DNA of 12,556 nucleotides from Pseudomonadota bacterium. GTDB taxonomy: Bacteria > Pseudomonadota > Alphaproteobacteria > Rhizobiales > Rhizobiaceae. This document shows positions 1 through 7,802 of the stretch, piece by piece (position 1 is the stretch's first letter; each line of letters starts with the position of its first letter). Under the pieces are notes generated by a model. The model did not search any database. It saw only the letters and a program-made list of their open reading frames with translations, and was not told the origin of the DNA. The stretch is taken from contig JAEXMK010000053.1 in the NCBI GenBank assembly GCA_023444445.1, positions 1 through 12,556 on the forward strand, given 5' to 3'. Position numbers and translations under genes: made by a program.

Positions 1-4
1 TCAT
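1..4 (-). CDS. Start of a PTS EIIA-type gene (partial, start codon only)
   Basis: On the minus strand an ATG lies at positions 4-2, preceded by a good ribosome binding site (GGGAG, six bases upstream). The gene runs off the left edge, so no protein sequence can be read. In alphaproteobacteria the gene after hprK is usually an EIIA of the mannose family (manX/ptsL type), followed by ptsH for HPr. The identity is inferred from that gene order alone. The start signal itself is seen in the sequence. Confidence 0.4.
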
Positions 5-31
5 GAAATGCTCCCTTGCACACGCACTCTC

Positions 32-57
32 ATTGCCGACTATCGCAACGCGGCAAT
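32..57. repeat. Inverted repeat in the hprK-EIIA spacer
   Basis: ATTGCCG (32-38) and CGGCAAT (51-57) form a 7-bp stem with a 12-base loop inside the 125-bp spacer between the hprK stop and the next minus-strand start. No run of T follows on either strand, so it does not look like an intrinsic terminator. It could be a leader hairpin or an mRNA processing or stability element. The function is unknown and chance is possible. Confidence 0.3.
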
Positions 58-129
58 CCTGTCCATCGGTGGGATTTCATCTTGATGAGGAAAATGCGAA
101 TCGCAAGCCTAAAATCGCCCGAATCATGG

Positions 130-594
130 TCACTTCACATTCGTTTTAAAAAGATTCTGAGCAAGTGCAGCAAATTTTCCATAGGGCGTAAGACTTGAAA
201 GCGGAATGCGCAGAAGTGGAAGCTGCCCGCCGCAGGGCAGCGACAACATCTCGTCATCTTCGGGAAGTCTTGGATTTTCGGGCGAAACAACTGTTGTGAC
301 GGCGAAATGTAGTGGCGCGCGCGCAATGCTTTTAAGGGAAACAATGCCGCTGCCGCGCAATTCCAGCAGGCCGGCGATGGCTTCCGGCCGCTCGGCGATG
401 ATGGTTTCGCCCTCGCGATACACGAAAATCTGATCGTCCGCGATCAATGCGGCGGGCAACCCGCACCGTTCCGCCTCCGTCAGGAAGCTGAAGGCAAGCT
501 CGCTTTTGCCGCTTCCCGACGGCCCGGTGAAAAGGATGCCGGTGTTTTGAACAACGATGGCGGATGCATGCAGGTTGAAGCGTTCAGCGTTCAT
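130..594 (-). CDS. hprK: HPr kinase, short alphaproteobacterial form
   Basis: A 154-residue HPr serine kinase domain protein, acting in the cytoplasm on HPr of the nitrogen-related PTS. The Walker A loop GPSGSGKS is at 24-31. His9 sits where the family has a conserved histidine before the loop. The acidic pair ADDQ is at 52-55 and the family signature ELRGSGIV at 78-85. Firmicute HprK/P proteins are about 310 residues; this protein is only the C-terminal catalytic half, as is normal in alphaproteobacteria. The ATG at 594-592 overlaps the end of chvG by 11 bases and has no clear Shine-Dalgarno sequence, which suggests translational coupling to chvG. The protein is probably co-transcribed with chvI and chvG. 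Whether it also removes phosphate from HPr-Ser-P cannot be read from the sequence. Confidence 0.93.
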   Translation of the reverse strand: MNAERFNLHASAIVVQNTGILFTGPSGSGKSELAFSFLTEAERCGLPAALIADDQIFVYREGETIIAERPEAIAGLLELRGSGIVSLKSIARAPLHFAVTTVVSPENPRLPEDDEMLSLPCGGQLPLLRIPLSSLTPYGKFAALAQNLFKTNVK

Positions 595-2374
595 GGGTTT
601 CGGCGGCGGGCAGCGACAGGGTGAAGCGCGCGCCTGAGATCACGCCATATTTGTCGACCACGTTCTCTGCCCGCAGACTGCCGCCATGGGCTTCCGCGAT
701 CTGGCGGCTGATGGAAAGGCCAAGGCCGGAATTCTGTCCGAAACCTTCGCTTGCCGGCCTATCGGTGTAGAAACGCTCAAAAATCCGGTCGATATCTTCC
801 GCCTGAATACCGGGCCCGTTGTCCTCCACCTGCACGATGCAACGATCCTTGTGACGGGAGAGGCGCACGGTGATGCGGCCGCTTTCTTCGGCAACGAAGG
901 AGCGCGCATTCTCGATGAGGTTGGTCACGATCTGGCCGATACGCAGGTCGTGGCCATTTACCACGAAGGAGGTCTTTGCGCCCGCTTTCCGGTCGACAAC
1001 ATAGTCGATCGTCACGCTTTTTTTCTTGGTGCTTATCTGGCGGGATATTTCCACCAGACCCTTCATCAGCACATCTAGATCGACCGGTGAGGCGTCGACG
1101 CGCGCCAGTTCGGCATCGAGCCGCGACGCATCCGAAATGTCGCTGATCAGGCGGTCGAGGCGGCGCACATCGTGGAAGATGATCTCGGTCAGACGCTGTT
1201 TCGACTCTTCGGTCTTCGCGCGCGGCAGGGTTTCCACGGCGCTGCGCAGCGAGGTCAGCGGGTTCTTGAGCTCATGGCTGACATCGGCGGCGAAACTTTC
1301 GATCGCATCGATACGATCGTAAAGCGCTGTCGTCATTTCACGCAGCGCAATCGAGAGGTTGCCGATCTCATCCTGACGCGCCGAGAAATCCGGTATTTCC
1401 TCGCGTGTCCTTGCCCCGCGGCGTACGCGGATTGCGGCGGCGGACAGCCGCCGTAGTGGCGTGGCGATGGTCGAGGAAAGGAGCAGCGACAGGACGATGT
1501 TGACCAGCGTGGCGATGCCGAAGACGCGCATGATGGCGAGGCGCTCGGCATGCACGATCTTGTCGATATCGCCCGCTTGCGTCGAAAGCAGCAGAACGCC
1601 GAGCACGGCCCGGAAGCGCTGCACCGGTACGGCCACGGAAACGATTAGCTCGCCCTTTTCCGTGACACGCACGACCGCGCCGCGCACGCCGGTCAACGCA
1701 TTCATCACTTCGGGATAGATCGAGCCGTCGCCGCCGGGCGCTTCCTTATATTGCGGCAGGCTGCTCGGCTGCAGCATGCGGTTAAACATGCTGGTGAACC
1801 AGTCGCCCCAAGTCTGCGTCTCCGGCGTTACTGGCGGCAGGTCGAAGCGCAGCACCTGACCGCGCGAATAAAGATGGCGGGAATCGAGCAGCAGGTTGGC
1901 GTCGGCATCGAAAAGCCGCGCCCGTGTGCGCGTCGGTGAAATCAGCCGCCGCAGCACCGGCGCCACCCGCTCCGGATTGATGGGGAAACTCAGGTCCTCA
2001 TCATTGGGGGCAGGCGTGATGCTCTGTCCCGCCTGCAGTTCCAGCAGCTTTTCCGGATTGATGGTGATTGAGTTGGTATCGACGGAGGCGGAAGCGGAAA
2101 CGGCGCCGGCGATGATTTCGCCTTGCGTCAGCAGGCTTTCCACGCGGGCGTCGATCAGCCCCTCGCGGAACTGGTTGAGGTAGAGAATGCCGCCGACCAG
2201 AACCACCGTCGCCGCGACGTTGAAGAACAGGATGCGGCGCGTGAGGCTGGAAAACACCGCATTGCCGAAAATGCGCCGGATGATCGTCAGCGGATGGATA
2301 CGATGGCGGCGTTCGCTGCCGCGTTCTTCGGCATCGTCACTGTCCGAGACGGTTTCCGGCGTTTTCTTCAACAC
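584..2374 (-). CDS. chvG: Sensor histidine kinase ChvG (BvrS/ExoS type)
   Basis: A 596-residue inner-membrane sensor kinase that phosphorylates ChvI. A charged cytoplasmic N-terminus leads into a first membrane helix at about 48-66. A periplasmic sensing domain follows (about 70-280), then a second helix at about 282-303 and a HAMP linker. The H-box has the phospho-accepting His367 (VSHELKNPLTSLR). The ATPase domain has an N-box NLIENA (485-490), a G1 box DNGPG (518-522) and a G2 box GLGL (550-553). In Agrobacterium and Sinorhizobium the periplasmic part is held off by ExoR, and acid releases it; this is family knowledge and exoR is not in the window. The start appears to be GTG (2374-2372) with AGGA nine bases upstream. 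It lies 57 bp after chvI and overlaps hprK by 11 bases. Confidence 0.96.
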   Translation of the reverse strand: MLKKTPETVSDSDDAEERGSERRHRIHPLTIIRRIFGNAVFSSLTRRILFFNVAATVVLVGGILYLNQFREGLIDARVESLLTQGEIIAGAVSASASVDTNSITINPEKLLELQAGQSITPAPNDEDLSFPINPERVAPVLRRLISPTRTRARLFDADANLLLDSRHLYSRGQVLRFDLPPVTPETQTWGDWFTSMFNRMLQPSSLPQYKEAPGGDGSIYPEVMNALTGVRGAVVRVTEKGELIVSVAVPVQRFRAVLGVLLLSTQAGDIDKIVHAERLAIMRVFGIATLVNIVLSLLLSSTIATPLRRLSAAAIRVRRGARTREEIPDFSARQDEIGNLSIALREMTTALYDRIDAIESFAADVSHELKNPLTSLRSAVETLPRAKTEESKQRLTEIIFHDVRRLDRLISDISDASRLDAELARVDASPVDLDVLMKGLVEISRQISTKKKSVTIDYVVDRKAGAKTSFVVNGHDLRIGQIVTNLIENARSFVAEESGRITVRLSRHKDRCIVQVEDNGPGIQAEDIDRIFERFYTDRPASEGFGQNSGLGLSISRQIAEAHGGSLRAENVVDKYGVISGARFTLSLPAAETHER

Positions 2375-2431
2375 GTATTCAAGTCCTTACCGCCCCATAT
2401 CGGGCGGTCCCTTCTGCGCGGCGCGGCTCGT

Positions 2432-3157
2432 TCAGGCCGCTTCGCGGAAGCGATATCCTACGCCATAAAGCGTTTCAATCATATCGAAGTCGCCATCGAC
2501 CAGTTTGAACTTCTTGCGAAGACGCTTGATGTGGCTGTCGATGGTGCGGTCGTCCACATAGACCTGCTCGTCATAGGCCGCATCCATCAGGGCGTCGCGG
2601 CTTTTCACCACGCCTGGACGCTGCGCCAGCGAATGCAGGATGAGGAATTCGGTCACCGTCAGCGTTACCGGTTCACCCTTCCAGGTGCATGTATGCCGTT
2701 CCTGATCCATGGCGAGCTGCCCGCGCTCCAGTGTGCGTGCCTGTTGGTCTGCAGTCGGCTTCAGAACGTTGCCGGTCGCGGCAGACGCCTCGCGGCTGCT
2801 GGCGCGGCGAAGGATTGCTTTGACGCGCTCCACCAGAAGGCGCTGCGAGAATGGCTTGGTGATGAAGTCGTCCGCACCCATCTTCAGCCCGAACAATTCG
2901 TCGATCTCTTCATCCTTGGAGGTGAGGAAGATAACCGGCAGATCCGACTTCTGGCGAAGGCGCCGCAGAAGCTCCATGCCGTCCATGCGCGGCATCTTGA
3001 TGTCAAAAATGGCGAGCTGGGGCGGACGGGCGATCAACCCGTCAAGCGCTGAAGCGCCGTCCGTATACGTTTCGACCCGGTAGCCTTCGGCTTCGAGCGC
3101 GATCGATACCGAAGTCAGGATATTTCGGTCATCGTCGACAAGCGCGATCGTCTGCAT
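2432..3157 (-). CDS. chvI: Response regulator ChvI (OmpR/PhoB family)
   Basis: A 241-residue transcription factor, the partner of ChvG. It controls envelope, exopolysaccharide, acid-response and virulence genes in Agrobacterium and its relatives (established for the family). The receiver domain has acidic residues D8-D10, the phosphorylation site Asp52 ([11 protein letters not shown]), Thr79 and Lys101. An OmpR-type winged helix occupies about 150-238 and ends in the typical GVGYRF motif. The frame is open upstream to 3289, but the ATG at 3157 is preferred. It gives the usual family length, the receiver domain begins straight after it, and GGAG lies nine bases before it. Nearby in-frame ATGs at 3178 and 3172 would add 7 or 5 residues and cannot be excluded. 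It is the first gene of the chvI-chvG-hprK operon. Confidence 0.95.
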   Translation of the reverse strand: MQTIALVDDDRNILTSVSIALEAEGYRVETYTDGASALDGLIARPPQLAIFDIKMPRMDGMELLRRLRQKSDLPVIFLTSKDEEIDELFGLKMGADDFITKPFSQRLLVERVKAILRRASSREASAATGNVLKPTADQQARTLERGQLAMDQERHTCTWKGEPVTLTVTEFLILHSLAQRPGVVKSRDALMDAAYDEQVYVDDRTIDSHIKRLRKKFKLVDGDFDMIETLYGVGYRFREAA

Positions 3158-3236
3158 GTAGTTGGTCTCCATGGTCATTTTCTCGTAACTCCCGACATTC
3201 ACCCAGCCAGGTTGTGCGCCGCGAGCCACTCTCTTG

Positions 3237-3264
3237 AGTATAAAGGTGGAACAAATTGTGGCAA
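3237..3264 (-). promoter_or_regulatory. Probable sigma-70 promoter of chvI
   Basis: Read on the minus strand, a -35 element TTGCCA (3264-3259, five of six matches to TTGACA) is separated by 16 bases from a -10 element TATACT (3242-3237, five of six matches to TATAAT). Transcription would begin near 3230 and leave a leader of about 70 bases before the chvI ATG at 3157. This also argues against the longer chvI frame that begins at 3289. No transcript data were available. Confidence 0.6.
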
Positions 3265-3347
3265 AGGAAAACTCGCCCCAAAATCGCAAGCGCAGGGCGA
3301 GGAGATTTCGTAAAGACGCCGCAGCTGAATTTTAATGCGACTTCAAC

Positions 3348-3379
3348 CGATTTAAAAAGAAATAAAATCTTTTAAATCG
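3348..3379. promoter_or_regulatory. Operator-like inverted repeat upstream of pckA
   Basis: CGATTTAAAA (3348-3357) and TTTTAAATCG (3370-3379) are a perfect 10-bp inverted repeat with a 12-base centre. Each arm ends in a CG dinucleotide, and these lie 30 bp apart, close to three helical turns. The right arm runs on as TTTTAAATCGATTAATAT, an imperfect palindrome about a central CG, which is the layout of LacI/GalR operators. The LacI-family regulator PckR is known to act on pckA in Sinorhizobium, so a PckR-type site is possible. A ChvI site or a simple hairpin are alternatives. The repeat is seen; its role is inferred. Confidence 0.45.
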
Positions 3380-3420
3380 ATTAATATATTGAAATCACTA
3401 AGTTTTTTAAAGTCATGCTC

Positions 3421-3449
3421 TTGCGTTTCTAAAAGCTGCCACGTATTTT
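3421..3449 (+). promoter_or_regulatory. Candidate pckA promoter
   Basis: TTGCGT (3421-3426) and TATTTT (3444-3449) are spaced by 17 bases and would start transcription near 3456, about 40 bases before the pckA ATG. The match is modest: three of six at -35 and four of six at -10. The AT-rich stretch 3381-3410 (including TATATT at 3385-3390) is an alternative. The inverted repeat at 3348-3379 would lie at about -77 to -108, a position more typical of an activator than of a simple repressor. Confidence 0.3.
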
Positions 3450-3495
3450 CCGAGGAAATTTCAACGGCCTTATCGTCATCAACAAGGAACGCGTC

Positions 3496-5106
3496 ATGAA
3501 CGAGCTTGGGGTTCATAATCCTGCCAACGGAGTTGCGGAACTCGGACTGGGCGAGGCCTCCCGCGTCTTTTATAACCTCAACGAGAGCGAATTATACGAA
3601 GAGGCTATCCGCAATGGTGAAGCAGAACTGACCATTGATGGCGCGTTGCGCGCCGTTACCGGCCAGCACACGGGTCGTTCTCCGAAGGACAAATTCGTCG
3701 TCCGCGACGCTTCCACCGAGAACACCATCTGGTGGGACAATAACAAGCCGCTGTCGCCGGAAAACTTCGAGCTGCTGCACAAGGACATGCTGGCCCATGC
3801 CGCCGGAAAGACGCTCTATGTTCAGGACCTGATCGGCGGCGCCGATGAGGAAAACGCTCTGCCGACACGCGTCGTCACCGAGCTTGCCTGGCATTCGCTG
3901 TTCATCCGCAATCTGCTGATCCGTCCGAAGCAGGAAAAACTGGCAGGCTTCAAGCAGAAGCTCACCATCATCAACCTGCCGAGCTTCAAGGCTGATCCAG
4001 CCCGTCACGGTGTCCGTTCGGAAACCGTCATCGCCTGTGATCTGACCAACGGCCTCGTTCTTATCGGCGGCACGTCCTATGCCGGTGAAAACAAGAAGTC
4101 GGTCTTTACGGTGCTGAACTACCTGCTGCCGGCAAAGGGCGTCATGCCTATGCATTGCTCGGCCAATGTCGGTCCGCAGGGTGATTCCGCCGTTTTCTTC
4201 GGCCTCTCCGGCACCGGCAAGACCACGCTGTCGGCTGATCCGTCGCGCACGCTGATCGGCGATGACGAACACGGCTGGGGCGAACACGGCATCTTCAATT
4301 TCGAAGGCGGCTGCTATGCCAAGGCGATCAAGCTTTCGGCGGAAGCCGAGCCGGAAATCTACGCCGCGACCCGCCGTTTCGGCACGGTTCTCGAGAACGT
4401 CGTGCTGGACGAAAACCGCGTCCCTGATTTCAACGACAACTCGCTGACGGAAAATACCCGCAGCGCCTATCCGCTGCACTTCATTCCGAATGCATCGGAG
4501 ACGGGCATTGCCGGCCATCCAAAGACGATCATCATGCTGACGGCCGACGCCTTCGGCGTGCTGCCGCCGATTGCCCGGCTGACACCGGAGCAGGCCATGT
4601 ACCACTTCCTCTCCGGATATACGGCCAAGGTCGCCGGTACGGAAAAGGGCGTGACCGAGCCGGAAGCGACATTCTCCACCTGCTTCGGCGCCCCCTTCAT
4701 GCCGCGCCATCCGGCCGAATACGGCAACCTGCTGCGTGAGTTGATCGGCAAGCACGGTGTGGATTGCTGGCTGGTCAACACCGGCTGGACCGGCGGCGCT
4801 TACGGCATCGGCAAGCGTATGCCCATCAAGGCCACCCGCGCGCTTCTGACCGCCGCTCTCACGGGCGATCTGAAGAACGCACAGTTCCGCACCGATGCGA
4901 ATTTCGGCTTCGCCGTCCCTCAGTCGCTCGATGGTGTGGACAGCGCGATCCTCGATCCGCGTTCCACTTGGGCCGATGGCGCAGCTTATGACGCGCAAGC
5001 GAAGAAGTTGGTGTCGATGTTCGTCACCAACTTCACCAAGTTCGAAGACCACGTCGACAGCAAGGTGCGCGACGCAGCGCCGGGCCTTTTGCTCGCGGCT
5101 GAATGA
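3496..5106 (+). CDS. pckA: Phosphoenolpyruvate carboxykinase (ATP)
   Basis: A 536-residue cytoplasmic enzyme that converts oxaloacetate and ATP to phosphoenolpyruvate, CO2 and ADP, the entry to gluconeogenesis during growth on organic acids. Substrate-binding arginine motif RSPKDKF is at 61-67. The metal-binding region includes ENKK (198-201) and His220 in MPMHCSAN. The P-loop GLSGTGKTT is at 236-244. The PEPCK signature begins LIGDDEHGW at 253-261 and continues to GGCYAK at 271-276. The length and P-loop type fit the ATP-dependent class, not the GTP class. AGGA lies seven bases before the ATG. The gene is divergent from chvI. In Agrobacterium it has been described as acid-induced and as a contributor to virulence, which fits its place beside the ChvG/ChvI genes. 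An intrinsic terminator follows. Confidence 0.97.
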   Translation: MNELGVHNPANGVAELGLGEASRVFYNLNESELYEEAIRNGEAELTIDGALRAVTGQHTGRSPKDKFVVRDASTENTIWWDNNKPLSPENFELLHKDMLAHAAGKTLYVQDLIGGADEENALPTRVVTELAWHSLFIRNLLIRPKQEKLAGFKQKLTIINLPSFKADPARHGVRSETVIACDLTNGLVLIGGTSYAGENKKSVFTVLNYLLPAKGVMPMHCSANVGPQGDSAVFFGLSGTGKTTLSADPSRTLIGDDEHGWGEHGIFNFEGGCYAKAIKLSAEAEPEIYAATRRFGTVLENVVLDENRVPDFNDNSLTENTRSAYPLHFIPNASETGIAGHPKTIIMLTADAFGVLPPIARLTPEQAMYHFLSGYTAKVAGTEKGVTEPEATFSTCFGAPFMPRHPAEYGNLLRELIGKHGVDCWLVNTGWTGGAYGIGKRMPIKATRALLTAALTGDLKNAQFRTDANFGFAVPQSLDGVDSAILDPRSTWADGAAYDAQAKKLVSMFVTNFTKFEDHVDSKVRDAAPGLLLAAE

Positions 5107-5112
5107 ATGAAG

Positions 5113-5126
5113 CCTCATATATGAGG
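5113..5126. repeat. Perfect 14-bp palindrome after pckA
   Basis: CCTCATATATGAGG is an exact palindrome six bases after the pckA stop codon and eight bases before the terminator stem. It could fold only into a tight hairpin, or it could be a protein-binding site. No second copy was noticed in the window. Function unknown. Confidence 0.5.
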
Positions 5127-5134
5127 AGGAGGGG

Positions 5135-5163
5135 AACCCGGCCTGAGTGCCGGGTTTCTTTTT
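5135..5163 (+). terminator. Rho-independent terminator of pckA
   Basis: AACCCGGC (5135-5142) pairs perfectly with GCCGGGTT (5149-5156) around the six-base loop CTGAGT, followed by a T-rich run to 5163. It lies 28 bases after the pckA stop codon and separates pckA from arfB, which reads in the same direction. Confidence 0.88.
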
Positions 5164-5235
5164 GCCGGGATCTTTCGTTTTCCCCGCTGTTTTCATTTTT
5201 TGCGTTCTGTGGCATCACCGGCGCGGAGAAAGATC

Positions 5236-5670
5236 ATGGCCAGCGACCCACTTTACATCAGCAACCGCATAACCATCGCCGGCTGGGAGCTGACGGAGCA
5301 ATTCGTGCTGGCTGGCGGGCCGGGCGGCCAGAACGTCAACAAGGTCTCGACCGCGGTTCAGCTGTTTTTCGACATCGCCAATTCGCCATCCCTTTCGGAC
5401 CGGGTGAAGGCCAATGCGCTGCGTCTCGGTGGCAGGCGTGTGTCGAAAGACGGCGTACTGATGATCGAGGCCAGCCGGTTTCGCAGCCAGGAGCGCAATC
5501 GCGACGATGCACGCGAGCGGCTTAAGGAGTTGATCCTGGAGGCGGCGGCCCCACCGCCACCAGTTCGCAAGGCCACCAAGCCGACAAAAGGCTCGGTCGA
5601 GCGTCGTCTGAAGGCAAAGTCCGGCCGCTCGGATATCAAGAAGATGCGCGGCAAGCCCTCCGGCGACTAA
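5236..5670 (+). CDS. arfB: Alternative ribosome-rescue factor ArfB (YaeJ)
   Basis: A 144-residue peptidyl-tRNA hydrolase of the class I release-factor family. It frees ribosomes stalled on mRNAs that lack a stop codon. The catalytic GGQ is at 30-32 inside AGGPGGQNVNKVST, the family hallmark. There is no codon-recognition domain, unlike PrfA and PrfB. The C-terminal third (about 105-144) is proline-rich and then strongly basic (Lys/Arg), matching the tail that ArfB inserts into the empty mRNA channel. The length is close to E. coli ArfB (140). The ATG at 5236 has GGAG seven bases upstream; the frame extends to a TTG at 5200, but that adds residues not expected in the family. No clear promoter was found in 5164-5235. 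The gene converges on coaA, 18 bp away. Confidence 0.93.
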   Translation: MASDPLYISNRITIAGWELTEQFVLAGGPGGQNVNKVSTAVQLFFDIANSPSLSDRVKANALRLGGRRVSKDGVLMIEASRFRSQERNRDDARERLKELILEAAAPPPPVRKATKPTKGSVERRLKAKSGRSDIKKMRGKPSGD

Positions 5671-5688
5671 TCCGAAGGTGCTTGATTC

Positions 5689-6657
5689 TCAGAGCTTACG
5701 AAGCGCAACGGTGTCGATCAGATGGTTCCTACCTTTGCGCAGAATGAGATCCGCCCGCGGGCGCGTTGGAACAATATTCTGGCGCAGGTTCTTCAGGTTG
5801 ATGTTCTGCCAGAGGCCCTCGGCAATGCTGAGCGCTGCCTCCTCGCTGATCGACGCATAACGGTTGAAGAAGGAATTCGGGTCGCGGAAGGCGGTCTGCC
5901 GCAGGTTCATGAACCGGTTCACGTACCAGTTGTGAATGAAGTCCTCGTCGGCATCGATATAGATCGAGAAATCGAAGAAGTCGGAAACAATTGGCACGAT
6001 CCGTCCACCCGCAGGCAGGTCGCGCGATTGCAGTACGTTGATGCCTTCGAAGATGAGGATATCCGGCTGGTCGACGACAGTGAATTCGTTCGGCAGCACG
6101 TCATAGGTCAAATGCGAATAACGCGGCGCCTTCACATTCGGCTGGCCCGCCTTGATGGCTGAGAGGAATCGCAGCAGCGCGCCGATATCGTAGCTTTCCG
6201 GGAAGCCCTTACGCTCCATCAGGTTCTCGCGCCGCAATACCTCGTTCGGATAAAGAAATCCATCAGTGGTGATGAGGTCGACCTTGGGGCTGGAAGGCCA
6301 GCGCGCCAGGAGCTCTTTCAGAATACGTGCCGTCGTGGATTTGCCGACAGCAACGGAACCGGCAATGCCGATGACGAAAGGCGTCTTGTTAACGTCACCC
6401 ATGTTGAGGAAGCGGTTGCGCTGTTCGAATAACAACTGCGACGCTTCGACATGGGATGACAGCAGGCGCGACAGCGAGAGATAGATGCGTCGCACTTCAT
6501 CCAGATCGATCGGATCATCCAGCGAACGCAGCCGTTTGACCTCGTCGGCGGAAAGTGTCAGTGGCGTATCGGCTCGAAACTTCGCCCATTCTTCCGAACT
6601 GAAGAAGTGGTATGGCGAATATTCATCCGGCCTGAAATGATCGAGTGTGCCTGGCAT
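5689..6657 (-). CDS. coaA: Type I pantothenate kinase
   Basis: A 322-residue cytoplasmic enzyme that phosphorylates pantothenate with ATP, the first and usually feedback-controlled step of coenzyme A synthesis. The P-loop GSVAVGKST is at 100-108. TTDGFLYPN at 130-138 carries the likely catalytic aspartate, and RKGFPESYD at 149-157 is a conserved family motif. The length fits type I CoaA, not type II or III. The start at 6657 is favoured by GGGGAG six bases upstream and by the family length. An in-frame ATG at 6690 would add 11 residues and would overlap the hisE stop as ATGA, so it remains possible. This is the last gene of the his operon; coaA after hisE is a common order in the Rhizobiales and need not mean a role in histidine synthesis. 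Confidence 0.94.
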   Translation of the reverse strand: MPGTLDHFRPDEYSPYHFFSSEEWAKFRADTPLTLSADEVKRLRSLDDPIDLDEVRRIYLSLSRLLSSHVEASQLLFEQRNRFLNMGDVNKTPFVIGIAGSVAVGKSTTARILKELLARWPSSPKVDLITTDGFLYPNEVLRRENLMERKGFPESYDIGALLRFLSAIKAGQPNVKAPRYSHLTYDVLPNEFTVVDQPDILIFEGINVLQSRDLPAGGRIVPIVSDFFDFSIYIDADEDFIHNWYVNRFMNLRQTAFRDPNSFFNRYASISEEAALSIAEGLWQNINLKNLRQNIVPTRPRADLILRKGRNHLIDTVALRKL

Positions 6658-6686
6658 GCCTCTCTCCCCGCTGCCTGCCGTGACAT

Positions 6687-7010
6687 TCATGATGTCGGCC
6701 TCGCCGCCTTTTCCGCAAGGCCGGTCTGACCCGTGCGGCGCTCCAGTTCGGCAAAAACGTCACTCAAGGGAATTTCGGCAATCTTCAGCACCACCAGCAG
6801 ATGGTAAAGCAGGTCGGCGGCCTCGTTTTTCAGCGCATCACGGTCTTTCGCGATGGCGGCGATAACGGCTTCCACGGCCTCTTCGCCGAGTTTTTTGGCG
6901 GCGCGGTCCTGGCCGGCAGCAACCAGCTTGGCCGTCCAGGATTCATCAGGAGAGGCAGCGGCGCGCGTTGCGACGATACGCTCCAGATCGGAAAGGGAAA
7001 ATGCGCTCAT
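6687..7010 (-). CDS. hisE: Phosphoribosyl-ATP pyrophosphatase
   Basis: A 107-residue all-helical enzyme of the MazG-like superfamily. It hydrolyses phosphoribosyl-ATP to phosphoribosyl-AMP and pyrophosphate, the second step of histidine synthesis. The metal-binding motifs are KKLGEEAVE (39-47) and [12 protein letters not shown] (63-74). It is a stand-alone protein, not fused to HisI, and hisI is not in the window. The ATG at 7010 has AGGA seven bases before it. The frame could begin at a TTG (7025), but the ATG with its good binding site is preferred. It follows hisF by 15 bp and precedes coaA by 29 bp. Confidence 0.94.
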   Translation of the reverse strand: MSAFSLSDLERIVATRAAASPDESWTAKLVAAGQDRAAKKLGEEAVEAVIAAIAKDRDALKNEAADLLYHLLVVLKIAEIPLSDVFAELERRTGQTGLAEKAARPTS

Positions 7011-7025
7011 GGGGAAATCCTGCAA

Positions 7026-7802
7026 TCAGTCGAGACGCATGGCGATGCCATGCTCGGCCATGTAGTTCTTGGCTTCACCGATCGAATAAGTGCCAAAGTG
7101 GAAGATGGAGGCTGCAAGCACCGCAGTCGCATGGCCATCACGAACGCCTGCCACCAGATCGTCCAGTGTGCCGACGCCCCCCGAAGCGATGACGGGGACT
7201 CGGACCTGATCGGCAATGCTGCGCGTCAGGCCGATATCGTAACCGCTCTTTGTGCCGTCGCGGTCCATCGATGTGACGAGCAATTCGCCAGCGCCGCGTT
7301 CGACCATCCCGATGGCGAATTCGACGGCGTCGATACCCGTCGGCTGGCGTCCGCCATGGGTGAATATTTCCCAGCGGCCTTCTTCCCCGTCCTTCGAAAC
7401 GCGCTTGGCGTCGATGGAAACGACGATGCACTGGTTGCCGAACTTGTCGGCCGCCTGCGCCACGAAGTCGGGATCCTTGACCGCTGCGGAATTGATTGAG
7501 ACCTTGTCCGCGCCGCACAGAAGCAGCTTGCGGATGTCGGCGACGGCGCGAACACCGCCACCGACGGTCAGCGGCATGAAGCAATGATCGGCGGTGCGTG
7601 AAACGACATCGAAGATCGTGTCGCGATTATCAGAAGAGGCGGTAATGTCCAGGAAGCAGAGTTCGTCCGCCCCAGCCGCATCATAGGCTTTTGCCGCCTC
7701 GACAGGATCGCCGGCGTCGATGAGGTCTACGAAGTTCACGCCCTTGACGACGCGGCCATCTTTTACATCGAGGCAGGGAATAACGCGGGCTTTAAGGGTC
7801 AT
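7026..7802 (-). CDS. hisF: Imidazole glycerol phosphate synthase, cyclase subunit
   Basis: A 258-residue TIM-barrel protein. With HisH it converts PRFAR and ammonia to imidazole glycerol phosphate and AICAR. The two catalytic aspartates are Asp12 (in [14 protein letters not shown]) and Asp131 (in VVSIDAKR). The two phosphate-binding motifs are TVGGGVR (79-85) and IASGGVGT (205-212), the half-barrel repeat seen in HisA and HisF. The start codon overlaps the hisA stop as ATGA, and a strong AAGGAGG sits seven bases upstream inside the end of hisA, so translation is probably coupled. Ammonia would come through the barrel from HisH, encoded two genes upstream. Confidence 0.97.
   Translation of the reverse strand: MTLKARVIPCLDVKDGRVVKGVNFVDLIDAGDPVEAAKAYDAAGADELCFLDITASSDNRDTIFDVVSRTADHCFMPLTVGGGVRAVADIRKLLLCGADKVSINSAAVKDPDFVAQAADKFGNQCIVVSIDAKRVSKDGEEGRWEIFTHGGRQPTGIDAVEFAIGMVERGAGELLVTSMDRDGTKSGYDIGLTRSIADQVRVPVIASGGVGTLDDLVAGVRDGHATAVLAASIFHFGTYSIGEAKNYMAEHGIAMRLD

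Larger units (their letters stand above)
3158..3495. other. Divergent intergenic region chvI/pckA
   Basis: A 338-bp gap, markedly richer in A and T than its surroundings from about 3320 to 3460. It contains the likely chvI promoter, an inverted repeat of operator type and a weaker candidate promoter for pckA, each listed separately. No small reading frame with a convincing ribosome binding site was seen. In Agrobacterium, pckA is reported to be acid-induced and dependent on ChvG/ChvI, so a ChvI site here is plausible, but I could not identify one by eye. Confidence 0.7.

Noticed and set aside
2123..3052. A 309-codon plus-strand frame across chvG and chvI
   Set aside because: It runs antisense to both genes and over their spacer, with no family motif. 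Both opposite genes are well supported.
3158..3289. In-frame N-terminal extension of chvI to 3289
   Set aside because: It passes through the near-consensus chvI promoter, and the receiver domain starts directly after the ATG at 3157.
3592..5196. A 534-codon open frame antisense to pckA
   Set aside because: It mirrors the codon pattern of pckA, has no recognisable domain, and would need to overlap a certain gene almost entirely. It is explained by GC-rich codon bias.
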